A program made the translations under genes and the position numbers. Positions 61,661-64,000 of a stretch of DNA of 64,000 nucleotides are shown one piece after another. Source of the DNA: Gilliamella sp. wkB7 (lineage in GTDB: Bacteria; Pseudomonadota; Gammaproteobacteria; Enterobacterales; Orbaceae); assembly GCF_001693435.1 (NCBI RefSeq), contig NZ_CM004509.1, positions 1,860,001 through 1,924,000 of the forward strand, read 5' to 3'. The notes under the pieces were generated by a model. That model saw only the letters and a list, made by a program, of their open reading frames with translations. It searched no databases and had not been told where the DNA came from. Numbering within the stretch: position 1 is the stretch's first letter; each line of letters begins with the position of its first letter.

Positions 61661-62872
61661 ATGATCAAACACTCAAAGCATTCAACTCCAAAATCTTATT
61701 GGATTAAATTAGTTGTTATTTTCTTTTTGGGTTGGATTGTTATTTATGCAGGAAGATCTGTTTTAAGTCCTTTAGTAGGTGAGTTACAAACTCAGTTTGG
61801 TTTAACTAAAGCACAAACTGGAGGTATTATGAGCTTGTTTTTCCTTGCTTATACATTGTTTCAAATACCATCAGGCGTTTTTGGTGATAGAATAGGTCGT
61901 AAACGTGTTTTAGTTACAGGATTTTCTCTCTATGCTATCTTTATAGCTTGTGTATATTTTGCGTCTTCATTCTCAATCTTCCTTATATTTTGGATATTAG
62001 TCGGTGCGGCACAAGGATGTTATTATGGACCACAATATGCCTTATCTACAGAAGCAATCCCCAAAAAATGGATAACATTAGGTAGTGCAATTATTGGTAG
62101 CGGTATGTCATTTGGTATCGCGATGGGATATTATCTTTCAAGTGTGATGATTTCGGTTTTCAATACTTCATGGAAAATACCGTTTGTGGTGGTTGCAATT
62201 CCAATAGTAATTGTTACTCTTTTAATGATTTTTTGTATTAAGGAAAAAGGAAGCGCTTTAGTTGAAATACCAAGTTCTCAAAAAACTAATTTTTCTAAAC
62301 TTTTTAAAAATCGTAATCTTGTTTTAATTTATATCACCATCTTTTGTTCTATTTATGGGTTCTTTGTTATTATTACTTGGTTGCCAAACTATCTTGAAGT
62401 AGAAAAGGGCATGAACAAAATAGAAGCCTCACAAATTGCATCAATTGTGCCTTGGATCTCAATTATTGGGACAATATTATGTAGTTATATTTCTGATAAA
62501 TTGGGTCGTCGCAAACCTGTAATATTATTTATGATGCCATTATCACTAATTGCAATTTTTTCAATAGTGTATTGTCATTCTTATATTGAACTTATTGCAG
62601 TGCTTGTATTGTACGGTTTTATTGGTAAAATTAGTTTAAATCCCGTACTAATAGCTTTAGTTGCTGATAATGTTCCTAAAGTATCATTAAGTACTGCATT
62701 TGGACTGTATAATTTTTTTGGCATGACAGCATCGATTTGTGCTCCTTATTTTACAGGTTTGATTGCCGATAAAACAGGAAGTTTAAATAGTGGTTTTTAC
62801 TTAGCTGCAGTTATTACAATGGTTGGAATAACCGCGATGCTATTTGTCAGAGAAAGACAAACTGCTAACTAA
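61661..62872 (+). CDS. Major facilitator superfamily transporter
   Basis: A 403-residue protein with about twelve helices. The MFS signature after helix 2 is GVFGDRIGRKRVLV (about 73-86) and the second-half copy is SDKLGRRKPVIL. ATG at 61661 was chosen because GGGG lies 8 bases upstream; TTG at 61640 is the alternative. The N-terminal half (WIVIYAGRSVLSPLVGEL) resembles the anion:cation symporter group, which takes up organic acids or sugar acids. It is downstream of rstAB but 120 bases away, so separate control is likely. Confidence 0.82.
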   Translation: MIKHSKHSTPKSYWIKLVVIFFLGWIVIYAGRSVLSPLVGELQTQFGLTKAQTGGIMSLFFLAYTLFQIPSGVFGDRIGRKRVLVTGFSLYAIFIACVYFASSFSIFLIFWILVGAAQGCYYGPQYALSTEAIPKKWITLGSAIIGSGMSFGIAMGYYLSSVMISVFNTSWKIPFVVVAIPIVIVTLLMIFCIKEKGSALVEIPSSQKTNFSKLFKNRNLVLIYITIFCSIYGFFVIITWLPNYLEVEKGMNKIEASQIASIVPWISIIGTILCSYISDKLGRRKPVILFMMPLSLIAIFSIVYCHSYIELIAVLVLYGFIGKISLNPVLIALVADNVPKVSLSTAFGLYNFFGMTASICAPYFTGLIADKTGSLNSGFYLAAVITMVGITAMLFVRERQTAN

Positions 62873-62952
62873 ATCGTAATGATATTATCTATTTTTAATC
62901 ATCGTTACTTGCAGGTTATCTTGTCAGAAATCACAGAGATGCATAAATTGTA

Positions 62953-62971
62953 ATAAAACATATTGTTTTAT
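62953..62971. repeat. Perfect hairpin in the gap before glnS
   Basis: ATAAAACA (62953-62960) and TGTTTTAT (62964-62971) form an 8-bp stem. No T-run follows directly. It could be a weak end point for the MFS transporter transcript. Nearby, TATATT at 63021-63026 may be the -10 of glnS, and ACGAATTT/AAATTCGT (63056-63073) is a further hairpin in the glnS leader. Confidence 0.35.
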
Positions 62972-63102
62972 CAATATAAAAAGTCTATTTTTTTCCATTT
63001 CAGAAAAACAAAAAATTTGTTATATTCTTTGGTCAAAATGATAAAAAGTGATCGAACGAATTTTTAAATTCGTCGTTGAAATATATAATCAGAGGTTTTT
63101 TT

Positions 63103-64000
63103 ATGAGCGGTTCACTACCGGCTGAGACTGATAATCGTCCAACAAATTTTATTCGCCAAATTATTGATGCAGATCTTGCAGCAGGAAAATATAAAACAAC
63201 GCATACTCGTTTTCCACCGGAACCAAATGGTTATTTACATATAGGCCATGCTAAATCAATATGTTTAAACTTTGGTCTTGCTCAAGATTATCAAGGTAAA
63301 TGTAATTTACGTTTTGATGATACTAATCCAGCTAAAGAAGATATTGAATATGTTGAGTCAATTAAAGAAGATGTGCGCTGGTTAGGTTTTGAATGGGATG
63401 GTGAAATTTGTTATTCATCTGATTATTTCGACCGTTTATATGAGTATGCTATTGAGCTTATCGAAAAAGGTCTTGCTTATGTTGATGAATTATCAGCTGA
63501 TGAAATCCGCGAGTATCGAGGAACTCTAACCCAACCTGGTAAAAATAGTCCCTACCGTGACCGTAGTGTTGATGAAAATTTAGTGCTTTTTAAACAAATG
63601 AAAGAAGGTAAATTTGCAGAAGGGAAAGCTTGTTTACGCGCTAAAATTGATATGGCATCCCCATTCATAGTTATGCGAGATCCTGTTTTATATCGTATTA
63701 AATTTGCAGAACATCACCAAACAGGTAATAAGTGGTGTATCTATCCAATGTATGACTTTACCCATTGTATATCTGATGCGATTGAAAACATTACTCATTC
63801 TCTCTGTACACTTGAGTTCCAAGATAACCGTCGTTTATATGATTGGGTATTGGATAATATCACCATTGAAGCACGGCCGCATCAGTATGAGTTTTCTCGT
63901 TTAAATTTAGAATATGCAATAACCTCTAAACGTAAATTGACACTGTTAGTCACAGAAAAGATTGTTGATGGTTGGAATGATCCACGTATGCCCACTGTTT
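63103..64000 (+). CDS. glnS: Glutaminyl-tRNA synthetase, N-terminal part (runs off the window)
   Basis: About 299 codons of an open frame continuing past the right edge (full E. coli protein 554). It contains [18 protein letters not shown] (about 28-45, HIGH motif), [11 protein letters not shown], and [20 protein letters not shown]. The KMSKS-type loop reads ITSKRKL where most GlnS have MSKRKL. The class I catalytic domain is therefore intact as far as visible. The start has an AGAGG ribosome-binding site. Confidence 0.95.
   Translation, partial: MSGSLPAETDNRPTNFIRQIIDADLAAGKYKTTHTRFPPEPNGYLHIGHAKSICLNFGLAQDYQGKCNLRFDDTNPAKEDIEYVESIKEDVRWLGFEWDGEICYSSDYFDRLYEYAIELIEKGLAYVDELSADEIREYRGTLTQPGKNSPYRDRSVDENLVLFKQMKEGKFAEGKACLRAKIDMASPFIVMRDPVLYRIKFAEHHQTGNKWCIYPMYDFTHCISDAIENITHSLCTLEFQDNRRLYDWVLDNITIEARPHQYEFSRLNLEYAITSKRKLTLLVTEKIVDGWNDPRMPTV

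Overview
The window is about 64 kb of AT-rich gammaproteobacterial chromosome. Gene order repeatedly follows the Escherichia coli map (nirBDC-cysG, narXL, rplU-rpmA-yhbE-obgE, tyrS-pdxY, rodZ-ispG-hisS-yfgM-bamB-der-yfgJ, dnaA-dnaN-recF-gyrB), but base composition is much lower in GC and several loci are rearranged. A compact AT-rich enterobacteria-like genome carrying srfABC suggests Orbaceae (Gilliamella/Frischella-like insect gut symbionts). That placement is inference from gene content, not from a marker comparison.

Layout. 1-2880: end of a nitrite reductase operon (nirB', nirD, nirC, cysG). 2881-5496: narX-narL nitrate two-component system on the minus strand. 5618-8625: L21/L27 ribosomal operon with a DMT transporter and obgE. 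8700-8831: a Fur-box-controlled small RNA whose core is nearly identical to RyhB. 9153-10341: smrB and nth (minus). 10610-21697: putP, tyrS-pdxY, a short rodZ, ispG, hisS, yfgM, bamB, der, yfgJ, adk. 21711-23323: metY-type enzyme and ybeD (minus). 23532-25409: gss.

25691-43758 is the most interesting region: eleven consecutive plus-strand genes forming one envelope-spanning system. It starts with srfA-srfB-srfC (bitopic membrane protein, actin/Hsp70-fold ATPase, dynamin-like GTPase). It continues with a bitopic protein, a periplasmic vWA protein resembling the periplasmic half of the type VI secretion kinase PpkA, an ABC ATPase and FtsX-like permease resembling TagT/TagS, a formylglycine-enzyme-fold periplasmic protein resembling TagR but lacking the catalytic cysteines, two coiled-coil lipoproteins, and two tandem paralogous membrane-anchored vWA proteins. 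No kinase, phosphatase or T6SS structural gene lies alongside. The two terminal vWA proteins share their N-terminal cytoplasmic module with SrfA, which ties the two ends of the cluster together.

A bidirectional terminator (43824-43850) separates this cluster from the replication genes gyrB, recF, dnaN and dnaA (minus strand), followed upstream by ompA, rdgC and a MipA/OmpV protein. 53336-59313 holds an unassigned, probably metabolic gene set: class III aminotransferase, FemAB/GNAT-like acyltransferase, arginase-family protein, two half-size DMT transporters, an alpha/beta hydrolase and a HAD-IB phosphatase. The 3' end and terminator of the aminotransferase gene are tandemly duplicated, with compensatory changes in the hairpin. 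The window closes with an RstAB-like two-component system, an MFS transporter and the 5' part of glnS. I saw no tRNA or rRNA gene, CRISPR array, insertion sequence, integrase or prophage gene.
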